A DNA stretch of 64,000 nt, taken from assembly GCF_001590925.1 (NCBI RefSeq), contig NZ_BCTU01000019.1, positions 94,985 to 158,984 of the forward strand. The letters are read 5' to 3'. The notes beneath the pieces are model-generated. The model searched no databases and was not told where the DNA came from. It worked only from the letters and a program-made list of their open reading frames with translations. Position numbers and translations under genes: made by a program. Origin of the DNA: Serratia plymuthica NBRC 102599 (GTDB lineage Bacteria; Pseudomonadota; Gammaproteobacteria; Enterobacterales; Enterobacteriaceae). This document shows positions 39,918-48,758 of the stretch, piece by piece. The number at the start of each line of letters is the position of its first letter. Position 1 is the stretch's first letter.

Positions 39918-41902
39918 GCGCGCGCATCCGGGTATTGCCGCTGACGCTGATCCTGCTATTGCTGGCGGCGTCGGGCGGCTTGACGATCTACAACCTGTTG
40001 CAACAGTTGCCTTGGGCGTTGTGGGCGCAGGCGCTGAGCGCGCCGAATCACGACGATGTGCGTCAGATGCTGTTCCATTACAGCCTGCTGCCGCGGCTGT
40101 CGGTCTCCCTGTTGGCCGGTGCCGGTCTGGGGCTGGTCGGCGTGCTGTTCCAGCAGGTGTTGCGCAATCCGTTGGCGGAGCCGGCGACGCTGGGCGTATC
40201 CGCCGGTGCGCAGCTCGGGTTGACCATCGCCACCTTGTGGATGCTGCCGGGCGGCGAGATAACCCGGCAACTGGCGGCAATGGCCGGTGCGATCCTGGTT
40301 GGTGGGTTGGTGTTCGGCGTGGCCTGGGGCAAACGCATGTCGCCGGTGACGCTGATTCTGGCCGGCCTGGTGTTGGGATTATACTGTGGGGCGGTCAACA
40401 GCCTGTTGGCGCTGTTTAATTACGATCAACTGCAGGGGTTGTTCCTGTGGAGCACCGGTGCGTTGAACCAGCAGGACTGGAGCACTGCGCAATTTATCCT
40501 GCCGCGCCTGGTGGTAGCCGGGCTATTGGCGGTGCTGCTGCTGCGCCCGCTGACGTTGCTGGGGTTGGACGACGGCGTGGCGCGCAATTTGGGGCTGGGG
40601 CTGTCGATGGCGCGTTTTTGCGCGCTGGCGGTGGCGATTATCTTCAGTGCGATGCTGGTGAATGCGGTGGGTGTCATCGGTTTTATCGGGCTGTTTGCAC
40701 CGCTGATGGCGAAGATGCTGGGGGCGCGCCGGCTGGCGCACCGCATGATCTTGGCGCCGCTGCTGGGCGCTTTGCTGCTGTGGCTGACCGATCAGGTGAT
40801 GATTTGGCTGACGCAGGTTTGGCGTGAGATCCCGACCGGGGCGGCGACCGCGTTGTTTGGCGCTCCGCTGTTGCTGTGGCTGTTGCCGCGCCTGCGTAGC
40901 GCCGCCACGCCGCCGCCGATGAACCTGGGCGACAAGGTACCGGCCGAACGCGGCCATCTGTTGGCCTGGGTGACGCTGGCGGGGGTTGTGCTGCTGGTTG
41001 GCATCGCCGTGGCGCTGATGTTCGGGCAGAACGCCACTGGCTGGCACTGGAGCTACGGCGCAGAACTGGAGTCATTGATGCCGTGGCGTTGGCCGCGGGT
41101 GCTGTCCGCGTTGGCGGCGGGGATGATGCTGGCGGTGGCCGGCACCTTAATCCAGAAGTTGACCGGCAACCCGATGTCCAGCCCGGAAGTGCTGGGGATC
41201 AGCTCCGGCGCGGCCTTTGGCGTGGTGGTGATGTTGTTCATCGTACCGGGCGATGCCTTCGGCTGGCTGCTGCCTGCAGGCAGCCTGGGGGCGGCGGCGA
41301 CGTTGCTGGTGATTATGGTCGCCGCCGGTCGCGGCGGTTTTTCTACCGAACGCATGCTGTTGGCCGGCATTGCGCTCAGCACGGCGTTTACCACCACCAT
41401 TTTCCTGTTGCTGGCCAGCGGCGATCCGCGCATGGGCGGGCTGCTGACCTGGATTTCCGGCTCGACCTATTCGGTGACGTCGGAGCAGGCGATCCGTACC
41501 GCAGTCATTGCGGCAACGCTGATAGTGTTGGCGCCGCTGTGCCGCCGTTGGCTGACCATTCTGCCGCTGGGCAGCGCGACCGCCCGCTCGGTGGGCATTG
41601 CGCTGACGCCGGTGCGGGTGGCGATTCTCCTGCTGGCCGCCACGCTGACCGCCATGGCGACCTTGACCGTGGGGCCGCTGAGCTTTATCGGCCTGATGGC
41701 GCCGCATATGGCGCGCATGCTGGGCTTCCGCCGCGCATTACCGCAGATGGTGATTGCCGCGCTGCTGGGGGGCCTGCTGATGGTATTCGCCGACTGGTGC
41801 GGCCGGATGGTGATGTTCCCGTATCAAATCCCCGCCGGGCTGCTGGCGACCTTTATCGGCGCGCCGTATTTCGTTTACCTGCTGCGTAAACAAACTTCGT
41901 AG
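39914..41902 (+). CDS. fhuB: ferric hydroxamate ABC permease FhuB
   Basis: 662-residue double-length permease: two homologous halves, each about ten TM segments, fused in one chain, as in E. coli (660). Both halves carry the EAA-like GFIGLFAP / SFIGLMAPH motif and the NPLAEPATLGVSAGA / NPMSSPEVLGISSGA motif. Start chosen at 39914 (MSARIRVLP), overlapping the fhuD stop; the longer frame from 39788 is inside fhuD. Confidence 0.96.
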   Translation: MSARIRVLPLTLILLLLAASGGLTIYNLLQQLPWALWAQALSAPNHDDVRQMLFHYSLLPRLSVSLLAGAGLGLVGVLFQQVLRNPLAEPATLGVSAGAQLGLTIATLWMLPGGEITRQLAAMAGAILVGGLVFGVAWGKRMSPVTLILAGLVLGLYCGAVNSLLALFNYDQLQGLFLWSTGALNQQDWSTAQFILPRLVVAGLLAVLLLRPLTLLGLDDGVARNLGLGLSMARFCALAVAIIFSAMLVNAVGVIGFIGLFAPLMAKMLGARRLAHRMILAPLLGALLLWLTDQVMIWLTQVWREIPTGAATALFGAPLLLWLLPRLRSAATPPPMNLGDKVPAERGHLLAWVTLAGVVLLVGIAVALMFGQNATGWHWSYGAELESLMPWRWPRVLSALAAGMMLAVAGTLIQKLTGNPMSSPEVLGISSGAAFGVVVMLFIVPGDAFGWLLPAGSLGAAATLLVIMVAAGRGGFSTERMLLAGIALSTAFTTTIFLLLASGDPRMGGLLTWISGSTYSVTSEQAIRTAVIAATLIVLAPLCRRWLTILPLGSATARSVGIALTPVRVAILLLAATLTAMATLTVGPLSFIGLMAPHMARMLGFRRALPQMVIAALLGGLLMVFADWCGRMVMFPYQIPAGLLATFIGAPYFVYLLRKQTS

Positions 41903-41931
41903 CCGTCATCGCAACGCCCGTTTCTGCCATC

Positions 41932-41958
41932 AAAGGCTCAGCATTGCTGGGCCTTTTT
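41932..41958 (+). terminator. Rho-independent terminator of fhuACDB
   Basis: AAAGGCTCAGC, loop ATT, GCTGGGCCTTT, with six T in and after the distal arm. It lies 30 bases after the fhuB stop. Confidence 0.93.
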
Positions 41959-42066
41959 TCTGCTTTCAGGCTGTTGCAAGGCGTTGCGTATCAATGCGCA
42001 GAAACGGAATTCAGAACGGAAAAAGGCGGTGGAACTGAGGCGGAGATCAATATACTGCGTGCGGGT

Positions 42067-42208
42067 GCTCAGGATCTTTCGTCCTGAGCCTGAGCAAGGG
42101 ACAGAAAGAGAAAAGCCCCGAGTCGATATTTATCAACCCGAGGCCAACTCTAACGCCAGACAACGTTAGGCTAGCTTCTTACCCGCCGTGAGGCAAGGAG
42201 AAGGAGGC
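42067..42208 (+). ncRNA. structured leader of a hok-type mRNA (Sok-like antisense target)
   Basis: GCTCAGGA / TCCTGAGC (42067-42089) forms an 8-bp hairpin. Next come AGCCCCGAGTCGATATTTATC and CAACCCGAGGC, resembling the antisense-target region of chromosomal hok loci, and then the CTTCTTACC..GGCAAGGAGAAGGAGGC lead-in that precedes hok genes. An antisense Sok-like RNA from the reverse strand is expected here but cannot be proven from sequence. Confidence 0.5.
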
Positions 42209-42364
42209 ATGATGCCGGACAAACGGAGTGTAGTAAAACTGGTCGTTATTTGTGCCACGGTAATATCATTGGTATGGATAACACGCAGCAAGATTTGTGA
42301 GTTGCGTATCAGATCGGGCAACACGGAGGTTGCGGCCATTTTGGCTTACGAATCCAAACGGTAA
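42209..42364 (+). CDS. hok: Hok/Gef family type I toxin
   Basis: A 51-residue peptide (MMPDKRSVVKLVVICATVIS...) with one TM segment at about residues 9-25. The Hok signature follows: a charged RSKICELRIRSGNTEVAAI stretch and the family-typical LAYES near the end. Such peptides depolarise the inner membrane when antisense repression is lost. Ribosome binding site AGGAGG 3-6 bases before the paired ATGs (42209, 42212). Followed by a GC hairpin as in E. coli hok loci. It sits between fhuB and metK, at a break in synteny with E. coli. Which hok paralogue it equals cannot be told. Confidence 0.9.
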   Translation: MMPDKRSVVKLVVICATVISLVWITRSKICELRIRSGNTEVAAILAYESKR

Positions 42365-42375
42365 GGCCACTCAAC

Positions 42376-42396
42376 GGCGGGGGCTTTGCTCCCGCC
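42376..42396 (+). terminator. hairpin ending the hok mRNA
   Basis: GGCGGGGGC, loop TTT, GCTCCCGCC, 11 bases after the hok stop. Same position as the 3' hairpin of E. coli hok mRNAs. Confidence 0.6.
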
Positions 42397-42442
42397 CATA
42401 GGCTGTTTGCGCGTTGATCCATGAGCACCTACCCGATAAAAC

Positions 42443-42473
42443 AAAAACGGCAAGCCAGGGGCTTGCCGTTTTT
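42443..42473. terminator. bidirectional terminator between hok and metK
   Basis: AAAAACGGCAAGCC, loop AGG, GGCTTGCCGTTTTT: a 14-bp perfect stem with A and T tails. It serves metK on the reverse strand and anything reading out of the hok locus. Confidence 0.92.
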
Positions 42474-42489
42474 ACCAGGATGCGCAGGC

Positions 42490-43644
42490 TTATTTCAGGC
42501 CGGCGGCATCGCGCAGCAATTCTGCCTTGTCGGTCGCTTCCCAAGGGAAGTGCTCACGACCGAAGTGGCCGTAGGCTGCGGTTTCGCGGTAGATCGGTTG
42601 CAGCAGGTCCATCATCTGGATCAGGCCGTATGGGCGCAGATCGAAGAACTCGCGCACCAGCAAGGTCAACTGTTCGGTAGACACTTTCTCGGTACCGAAG
42701 GTTTCCACCATGATGGAGGTTGGCTCTGCCACGCCGATGGCGTAGGAAACCTGGATCTCGCAGCGGTCGGCCAGGCCGGCAGCAACGATGTTTTTCGCCA
42801 CGTAGCGCGCCGCGTATGCCGCTGAGCGGTCAACTTTGGACGGGTCCTTACCGGAGAATGCACCGCCGCCGTGACGGGCCATGCCACCGTAGGTATCCAC
42901 GATGATTTTACGCCCGGTCAGGCCGCAGTCGCCCATTGGGCCACCGATAACGAAACGGCCTGTTGGGTTGATGTGGTATTTGGTGCTCGCGCTCAGCCAT
43001 TCGGTAGGCAGAACCGGCTTGATGATCTCTTCCATCACCGCTTCTTGCAGGTCTTTCAGAGAGATATCTTCGGAATGCTGAGTGGACAACACCACTGCGT
43101 CGATGCCGACGATTTTGCCGTCGTCATACTGGAAAGTAACCTGGCTTTTTGCATCCGGGCGCAACCACGGCAGGGTACCGTTTTTACGGACTTCGGCCTG
43201 GCGTTGTACCAGACGGTGCGCGTAAGTCACCGGTGCAGGCATCAGCACTTCGGTTTCGTTGGTGGCATAGCCAAACATCAGGCCCTGGTCGCCGGCACCC
43301 TGTTCCAGCGGATCGGTACGGTCAACGCCCTGATTGATATCCGGGGATTGCTTGCCGATAGCGCTCAGCACGGCACAGGAGTTGGCGTCAAAACCCATAT
43401 CCGAATGAACATAACCGATTTCACGTACGGTTTTACGGGTGATTTCTTCGATATCTACCCAAGCGCTGGTGGTGATTTCGCCACCGACCAGTACCATGCC
43501 GGTTTTCACGTAGGTTTCGCAAGCTACGCGCGCCTTCGGATCCTGTTCCAGGATGGCGTCGAGAACGGCATCGGAGATCTGGTCGGCAATTTTATCGGGA
43601 TGCCCTTCGGATACGGACTCGGACGTGAATAGGTGTTTAGCCAT
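42490..43644 (-). CDS. metK: S-adenosylmethionine synthase MetK
   Basis: Makes SAM from Met and ATP; 384 residues, tetramer of the three-subdomain fold. Motifs [16 protein letters not shown], the [12 protein letters not shown] loop and [19 protein letters not shown] are intact. It supplies SAM to SpeD, and E. coli also places it near speAB. The promoter at 43871-43899 carries MetJ-like boxes, and an ERIC element lies in the leader. Confidence 0.98.
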   Translation of the reverse strand: MAKHLFTSESVSEGHPDKIADQISDAVLDAILEQDPKARVACETYVKTGMVLVGGEITTSAWVDIEEITRKTVREIGYVHSDMGFDANSCAVLSAIGKQSPDINQGVDRTDPLEQGAGDQGLMFGYATNETEVLMPAPVTYAHRLVQRQAEVRKNGTLPWLRPDAKSQVTFQYDDGKIVGIDAVVLSTQHSEDISLKDLQEAVMEEIIKPVLPTEWLSASTKYHINPTGRFVIGGPMGDCGLTGRKIIVDTYGGMARHGGGAFSGKDPSKVDRSAAYAARYVAKNIVAAGLADRCEIQVSYAIGVAEPTSIMVETFGTEKVSTEQLTLLVREFFDLRPYGLIQMMDLLQPIYRETAAYGHFGREHFPWEATDKAELLRDAAGLK

Positions 43645-43788
43645 TGTATTCTTTACCTTGCATAAGACGGGTTAGAAATTACTGCACAGCGCTGGAGATC
43701 CGGCATCGAAGCGAAGGGTCTTCCGCTGATGGCGCGAGATACATCCTGCAACGCCCCTCAGGCAAAGCCGTTAAGCAGTTTCTTAGTT

Positions 43789-43866
43789 ATGCCCGTCGTC
43801 TTTCAAGCTGTCGCGTTGTTACCTGCGCTCGCTCACCTGGCGGCAACTTGAAATTCATAGGGCACA
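43789..43866 (-). repeat. short ERIC derivative in the metK leader
   Basis: On the reverse strand: GTGCCCTATGAATTTCAAGT at one end and CAGCTTGAAAGACGACGGGC at the other, with GAGCGAGCGCAGGTAACAAC between. The core CCCCAGG..CTGGGG palindrome is deleted. It starts only a few bases after the predicted metK transcription start, so it forms most of the 5' leader. Confidence 0.8.
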
Positions 43867-43870
43867 AATC

Positions 43871-43899
43871 AGTATAGATGGATTAACATCTGGACGTCT
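43871..43899 (-). promoter_or_regulatory. metK promoter with MetJ-like boxes
   Basis: On the reverse strand -10 TATACT (43871-43876) is preceded by TAGACG 18 bp upstream. The spacer holds tandem 8-mers AGACGTCC, AGATGTTA and ATCCATCT. These match the met box AGACGTCT at 7, 5 and 5 of 8 positions. Repression by MetJ with SAM is the expected control. Confidence 0.6.
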
Positions 43900-44470
43900 A
43901 TTTTAGGTCAGGCTTTAGCCGGATTGCCAGTATTTTTTTGCCGTTTCGCTCTTTTGTGTAAAGCCCTCGGCGCCATTTTCATCGCTTGAAACAGTTTCCG
44001 GCGAATTTTCATTTTGCATTTTCCCCAGGTTATCGGTATAAACTGCGCGCGCGGCTCATTTGGTGCACAGTGCGGAGCAAAAGTGGCAAGCTCCCGCTCA
44101 TGGCCTTAATGGTCAGCCGCAGACGCTGACAGTTGGCGTCGCCGCTTCATAGAACGGTCACGTTCTTACACTATTAATAGAGGCTCAGTCGTTCATTCCG
44201 GGCGACGTGCGTGGAGGTGGTTGGATTAATGATCCGTTGTCTACCGGTTGTTGGTTCTCAACAGCAGTGCCGTTCTGGCGCACATTCTTCTGCTATTTCC
44301 CGTCTTGTCTCTACTCCACCTTCCAGGTGTGATAAACACTTGGGCGCTACTCAGGATTCTCGGGCCGGTTAACGGTCGTCTGAAGAACTGAACAAGGGTA
44401 GCCTGCAGCCTTCCTGTGGGATGTTTCTTGACCCGATTCACGAGGTTTGAACAGGGTGTCTTACAATTAT
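43900..44470 (+). promoter_or_regulatory. speA upstream region and long leader
   Basis: TTGCAT (44014-44019), 17 bp, TATAAA (44037-44042) is a good sigma70 promoter pointing at yqgB-speA. It would give a leader of more than 400 nt before yqgB and about 560 before speA. I see no riboswitch family I can name and no convincing gene in the leader. Confidence 0.5.
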
Positions 44471-44614
44471 ATGAGTGATAAACCGATCGCTGACCGCGAA
44501 CGGCAGTTTTATTCGCTGCCGCAAGGGCGGTTTGTTGGGTTGTTCTCGCGGGTTGTAGCTGCGATAGTGGCTGACTGTATCGTCAGTACGGGATGTGAGG
44601 CGAGTAATGTCTGA
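44471..44614 (+). CDS. yqgB: YqgB, small acid-response protein
   Basis: 47 codons ([16 protein letters not shown]...). The pattern KP(I/V)A..ERQ, then GL.S....AAIV..C, matches E. coli YqgB as I remember it, and the position directly upstream of speA is the same. E. coli YqgB is linked to acid adaptation, consistent with an arginine decarboxylase operon. It has no good ribosome binding site and its last 8 bases overlap the speA start, so translational coupling to speA is plausible. Below the usual length cut-off. Confidence 0.75.
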   Translation: MSDKPIADRERQFYSLPQGRFVGLFSRVVAAIVADCIVSTGCEASNV

Positions 44615-46583
44615 TGATCTGTTGATTCACCGTCCGCCAGCCGCGGGCGAACCTATATCTTTACGCTCCATGCAGGAGGTTGCCATGAATGACCGTGATG
44701 CCAGCAAGATGCTGCGCACTTATAACGTCGCCTACTGGGGCAACAATTATTATGACGTCAATGAACTGGGCCACATCAGCGTGTGCCCGGATCCGGACGT
44801 CCCTCAGGCGCGTGTCGATCTGGCTGAACTGGTGAAAGAGCGTCGCAAAGACGGCCAGCGTCTGCCGGCGCTGTTCTGCTTCCCGCAGATCCTTCAGCAC
44901 CGCCTGCGTTCGATTAACGCGGCGTTCAAACGCGCGCGTGAGTCATTCGGCTATGAAGGCGGTTATTTCCTGGTTTACCCGATCAAGGTAAACCAGCACC
45001 GCCGCGTGATCGAATCCCTGGTCAATTCCGGCGAACCGCTGGGGCTGGAAGCCGGCTCCAAAGCCGAACTGATGGCGGTGCTGGCGCATGCCGGCATGAC
45101 CCGTTCGGTCATCGTCTGTAACGGCTATAAAGACCGCGAATATATTCGTTTGGCGCTGATCGGCGAAAAACTGGGACACAAGGTGTACCTGGTGATCGAG
45201 AAGATGTCCGAGATCAACATGGTGCTGGAAGAAGCCGAACGCCTGAACGTGGTACCGCGTCTGGGCGTGCGTGCGCGTTTGGCGTCTCAGGGCTCCGGCA
45301 AATGGCAGTCGAGCGGCGGCGAGAAGTCCAAGTTCGGCCTGGCGGCCATTCAGGTCCTGAAACTGGTGGAAACCCTGCGCGAAGCGGGCCGCCTCGACAG
45401 CCTGCAATTGCTGCATTTCCATCTGGGTTCACAACTGGCCAATATTCGCGACATCGCCACCGGCGTGCGTGAATCGGCGCGTTTCTACGTTGAGTTGCAC
45501 AAGTTGGGCGTTAACATCCAGTGCTTCGACGTGGGCGGCGGTCTGGGTGTGGATTATGAAGGCACCCGTTCGCAGTCCGACTGTTCGGTGAACTACGGCC
45601 TGAACGAATACGCCAACAACGTGATTTGGGGTATCGGCGACGCCTGTAATGAGCACGGCCTGCCGCACCCGACGGTGATCACCGAATCCGGTCGCGCGGT
45701 CACCGCTCACCATACGGTGCTGGTGTCCAACGTGATCGGCGTTGAACGCAACGAGTTCAGCGATCCTTTGCCGCCGGCGGAAGATGCGCCGCGTGCACTG
45801 GAAAGCATGTGGGAAACCTGGCAGGAAATGAACGAGCCGGAGAACCGCCGCTCGTTGCGCGAATGGCTGCACGACAGCCAAATGGACCTGCACGACGTTC
45901 ACACCCAGTACGCTCACGGCATGCTGGATCTGACCAAGCGCGCCTGGGCCGAGCAGCTGTATCTGAACATCTGCAACAAGATCCAGCAGCAGCTTGATCC
46001 AAGCAACCGTGCGCACCGTCCGATCATCGACGAACTGCAAGAGCGTATGGCAGACAAGTTCTACGTCAACTTCTCGCTGTTCCAGTCCATGCCGGACGCC
46101 TGGGGGATCGATCAACTGTTCCCGGTGCTGCCGCTGGAAGGGCTGGATAAGCCGCCGGAAGGCCGCGCGGTGCTGCTGGACATCACCTGTGACTCCGACG
46201 GTACTATCGATCACTACATCGACGGCGACGGCGTGGCGACCACTATGCCAATGCCGCCGTACGATCCGGAAAACCCGCCGGCGCTGGGCTTCTTTATGGT
46301 GGGTGCCTACCAGGAAATCCTCGGCAACATGCACAACCTGTTCGGTGATACCGCCTCGGTTGACGTGTTCGTCTTCCCGGACGGTACGGTAGAAACCGAG
46401 TTGTCCGACGAAGGCGACACCGTTGCCGACATGCTGGAATACGTGCAGCTCGATCCGATCGCGCTGCTGGCCAAATTCCGCGATCAGGTGAAAGAAACCG
46501 ATCTGGACGATGAATTGCAGGCGCAGTTCGTGGAAGAATTCGAAGCCGGTTTGTATGGTTATACTTATCTGGAAGACGAGTAA
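44607..46583 (+). CDS. speA: biosynthetic arginine decarboxylase SpeA
   Basis: PLP-dependent (alanine-racemase fold) enzyme converting arginine to agmatine, the first step of the agmatine route to putrescine. 658 residues, identical in length to E. coli when started at ATG 44607 ([11 protein letters not shown]). PLP Lys in VYPIKVNQH, Gly loop [12 protein letters not shown], and the C-terminal catalytic DITCDSDG. SpeB downstream completes the route, though about 960 bases separate them here. Confidence 0.96.
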   Translation: MSDDLLIHRPPAAGEPISLRSMQEVAMNDRDASKMLRTYNVAYWGNNYYDVNELGHISVCPDPDVPQARVDLAELVKERRKDGQRLPALFCFPQILQHRLRSINAAFKRARESFGYEGGYFLVYPIKVNQHRRVIESLVNSGEPLGLEAGSKAELMAVLAHAGMTRSVIVCNGYKDREYIRLALIGEKLGHKVYLVIEKMSEINMVLEEAERLNVVPRLGVRARLASQGSGKWQSSGGEKSKFGLAAIQVLKLVETLREAGRLDSLQLLHFHLGSQLANIRDIATGVRESARFYVELHKLGVNIQCFDVGGGLGVDYEGTRSQSDCSVNYGLNEYANNVIWGIGDACNEHGLPHPTVITESGRAVTAHHTVLVSNVIGVERNEFSDPLPPAEDAPRALESMWETWQEMNEPENRRSLREWLHDSQMDLHDVHTQYAHGMLDLTKRAWAEQLYLNICNKIQQQLDPSNRAHRPIIDELQERMADKFYVNFSLFQSMPDAWGIDQLFPVLPLEGLDKPPEGRAVLLDITCDSDGTIDHYIDGDGVATTMPMPPYDPENPPALGFFMVGAYQEILGNMHNLFGDTASVDVFVFPDGTVETELSDEGDTVADMLEYVQLDPIALLAKFRDQVKETDLDDELQAQFVEEFEAGLYGYTYLEDE

Positions 46584-46601
46584 GTCATAGACCTGTCGGT
46601 T

Positions 46602-46682
46602 TTCAGATTGCCGCCTGTTTGGCGGTAGTCTGAAGTGACTGACCGGGTTAAATAATAAATGGGTGCATTTAGCACCCATTTA
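46602..46682 (+). terminator. two hairpins after speA
   Basis: TTCAGATTGCCGCC / GGCGGTAGTCTGAA (46602-46634) and TAAATGGGTGC / GCACCCATTTA (46656-46682, loop ATTTA). Both stems are 11-14 bp; neither has a proper U-run. They probably end speA transcription, separating it from speB. Confidence 0.55.
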
Positions 46683-46826
46683 CATTGACCTTCTATACTG
46701 GCCATTAACGTGGTTCCTACTTCTAAAGTGTCGGCTTTGATGAACATCCTCGGCCTTCATGGCCTGAGTCTGCATTCCTACCAGAGATACAGAGCATTGC
46801 CTTTGTTGTTAGCTTTATAATAACGT

Positions 46827-47048
46827 TTATTTCCCTTCAAAACGTCGATAAAGATAATCTACTGCCAGCATGGATACAGGCACATAGACAAGTATTATTT
46901 CCATGGAAATATCATTCAATGCATCAGATTGAGAGCACAAATAACCCAACGGGATACTTAGCAAGAAAGTTATAACTTCTAATATTATATAATTTCTTTT
47001 GTTTTTAATTGTCCGTGTTTTTTGCATGGGCATGATTTTTAAAATCAT
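46827..47048 (-). CDS. small two-TM membrane protein of unknown function
   Basis: About 73 residues (MILKIMPMQKTRTIKNKRNY...). Two hydrophobic stretches (IILEVITFLLSIPLGYLC and MEIILVYVPVSMLAVDYLY) are flanked by basic residues, suggesting a two-pass inner-membrane protein. The DNA here (46790-47200) is visibly AT-rich compared with every neighbour, which points to recent acquisition or weak selection. The start is uncertain: ATG at 47048, 47033 or 47027, none with a strong ribosome binding site. No family recognised; it may be a degenerate gene. Confidence 0.45.
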   Translation of the reverse strand: MILKIMPMQKTRTIKNKRNYIILEVITFLLSIPLGYLCSQSDALNDISMEIILVYVPVSMLAVDYLYRRFEGK

Positions 47049-47189
47049 ATTTATCAATCTCTATTTTTATATGAGTATGTGGTTTTAAATTATTATGCTT
47101 ACTATTTACCTTTTCGTTTTACATAATCCATTGCAAATAATTTATATTTATTCAGGTGCTTGTTTATAGTTCGATCTTAATTATTTAAG

Positions 47190-47488
47190 AAATGAGTTGG
47201 AGTGACAAACGTATATAATTTATCCCCCAGGTAAAGAGATCCTCATCACAAACTTCAAGCGCCGGGAACCTATGTTATACCCCCGTAAAGCACAATCGAG
47301 CGGAACGGTCACTTGTCTGCAAGATGCAGCGTATATACTTGCTAACGACGAGCAGCCAGGAAGACGATGCGCGGGCTTGAAGCGCGAACCAAATACGGCG
47401 ATAATCTGCCGCATCAGCAGTAACGAAACAGACATCGTATCAATCCCTTTCTCGTCGGGCTAACGACGCGGGAGGGATTTTTTTTTGC
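47190..47488 (+). ncRNA. candidate small RNA or speB leader with terminator
   Basis: A strong terminator (ATCCCT.../...AGGGAT with an inner CGTCG/CGACG stem, then nine T, 47432-47488) stands 53 bases before speB with no ORF in front of it. Possible -10 elements are TATAAT at 47214-47219 and TATACT near 47335. The RNA would be about 110-260 nt. It is either an independent small RNA or a leader whose terminator attenuates speB. I do not recognise it as a known family. Confidence 0.45.
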
Positions 47489-47540
47489 CAACGCCTGGTG
47501 ATTTTACCGCAGGCGAAACGTTGAAATATGAGGGTTTACA

Positions 47541-48461
47541 ATGAGCACGTTAGGCCATCAGTCCGATAATTCCTTAGTGTCCAACGCCTTTGGTTTCCTG
47601 CGCTTTCCGCTGAATTTCATGCCTTATGACAGCGATGCAGAGTGGGTCATCACCGGCATTCCATTCGATATGGCAACCTCCGGCCGCGCCGGTGGCCGTC
47701 ATGGCCCTGCGGCGATCCGTCAGGTTTCCACCAATCTGGCGTGGGAAGGCAACCGCTGGCCGTGGAGCTTTGATCTGCGCGATCGTCTGAACGTGGTTGA
47801 CTGCGGCGATATCGTGTTCAACTTCGGCGACGCTCAGGACATGAGCGACAAGCTGCAGGCGCACGCGGAGAAATTGCTGAAGGCCGGCAAACGCATGCTT
47901 TCATTCGGCGGTGACCACTTCGTCACGCTGCCGCTGCTGCGTGCGCACGCCAAACATTTCGGCAAACTGGCGCTGGTGCATTTTGACGCCCACACCGACA
48001 CCTACGCCAACGGCAGCAAATACGACCACGGTACCATGTTCTTCCATGCGCCGAACGAAGGCCTGATTGATCCGAACCGCTCGGTGCAGATCGGTATTCG
48101 TACCGAGTTCGATCACGACAACGGTTTCACCGTGTTGGATGCCGCACAGGTTAACGATCGCAGCGTGGACGACCTGTTGACGCAGATCAAACAGATCGTC
48201 GGCGATATGCCGGTGTACCTGACCTTCGACATCGACTGTCTGGATCCGGCGTTCGCACCGGGCACCGGCACCCCGGTGATCGGCGGCCTGACCTCCGATC
48301 GCGCGCTGAAACTGGTACGCGGCATGCAGTCGCTGAACATCGTCGGCATGGACGTGGTAGAAGTGGCGCCAGCCTATGACCAATCCGAAATCACCGCGCT
48401 GGCCGCGGCGACTCTGGGCCTGGAAATGCTGTATCTGCAAGCCGCTAAAAAAACGAAATAA
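47541..48461 (+). CDS. speB: agmatinase SpeB
   Basis: Mn-dependent ureohydrolase turning agmatine into putrescine and urea. 306 residues; metal ligands in [12 protein letters not shown] and [17 protein letters not shown] follows GAGGG. It joins SpeA to the SpeED spermidine pathway. In E. coli it follows speA closely and is followed by loiP; here an extra 14 kb lies before loiP. Confidence 0.97.
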   Translation: MSTLGHQSDNSLVSNAFGFLRFPLNFMPYDSDAEWVITGIPFDMATSGRAGGRHGPAAIRQVSTNLAWEGNRWPWSFDLRDRLNVVDCGDIVFNFGDAQDMSDKLQAHAEKLLKAGKRMLSFGGDHFVTLPLLRAHAKHFGKLALVHFDAHTDTYANGSKYDHGTMFFHAPNEGLIDPNRSVQIGIRTEFDHDNGFTVLDAAQVNDRSVDDLLTQIKQIVGDMPVYLTFDIDCLDPAFAPGTGTPVIGGLTSDRALKLVRGMQSLNIVGMDVVEVAPAYDQSEITALAAATLGLEMLYLQAAKKTK

Positions 48462-48550
48462 GTTCCTAATAGTATTAACAGGCGGCTATAGGCTGTAAAC
48501 CGAGTCGTTTGTAACTGTACCATAGAGAAATACACACAACCGGTATCTAT

Positions 48551-48749
48551 ATACCCTATGGATTTCAGGTCACAGCTAGGCACCCAGCTCGCTCATCCCC
48601 AGGAGCTTACTTTTGTAAGTGACTGGGGGGAGTGACAAATCTGTCGGGAACAGATTTGAACGCTGCTTGCAGCGGCCCCGAAGGGGCAAGGCCCAGGGAT
48701 GGGTCTTGTAAGCAGGTAACAACGCTGTGGCTTGAAAGACGACGGGTAT
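48551..48749 (+). repeat. ERIC element with hairpin insert, upstream of rluF
   Basis: ATACCCTATGGATTTCAGGT at the left, CCCCAGGAGCTTACTTTTG / TAAGTGACTGGGG as core and GGCTTGAAAGACGACGGGTA at the right. The insert (CAAATCTG/CAGATTTG, GCAGCGGCCCCGAAGGGG) closely resembles that upstream of acnB. The right end stops 9 bases before the rluF start and directly precedes its ribosome binding site. Confidence 0.9.
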
Positions 48750-48758
48750 GGAGAAAAC

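Noticed and set aside
41984..42169. 61-codon ORF upstream of hok as a mok-type coupling gene
   Set aside because: It ends 39 bases before the hok start and does not overlap it, unlike mok, and it runs through the predicted leader hairpins.
47220..47435. 71-codon reverse ORF in the speA-speB gap
   Set aside because: No ribosome binding site or hydrophobic/domain pattern; the strand-specific terminator supports a forward RNA instead.
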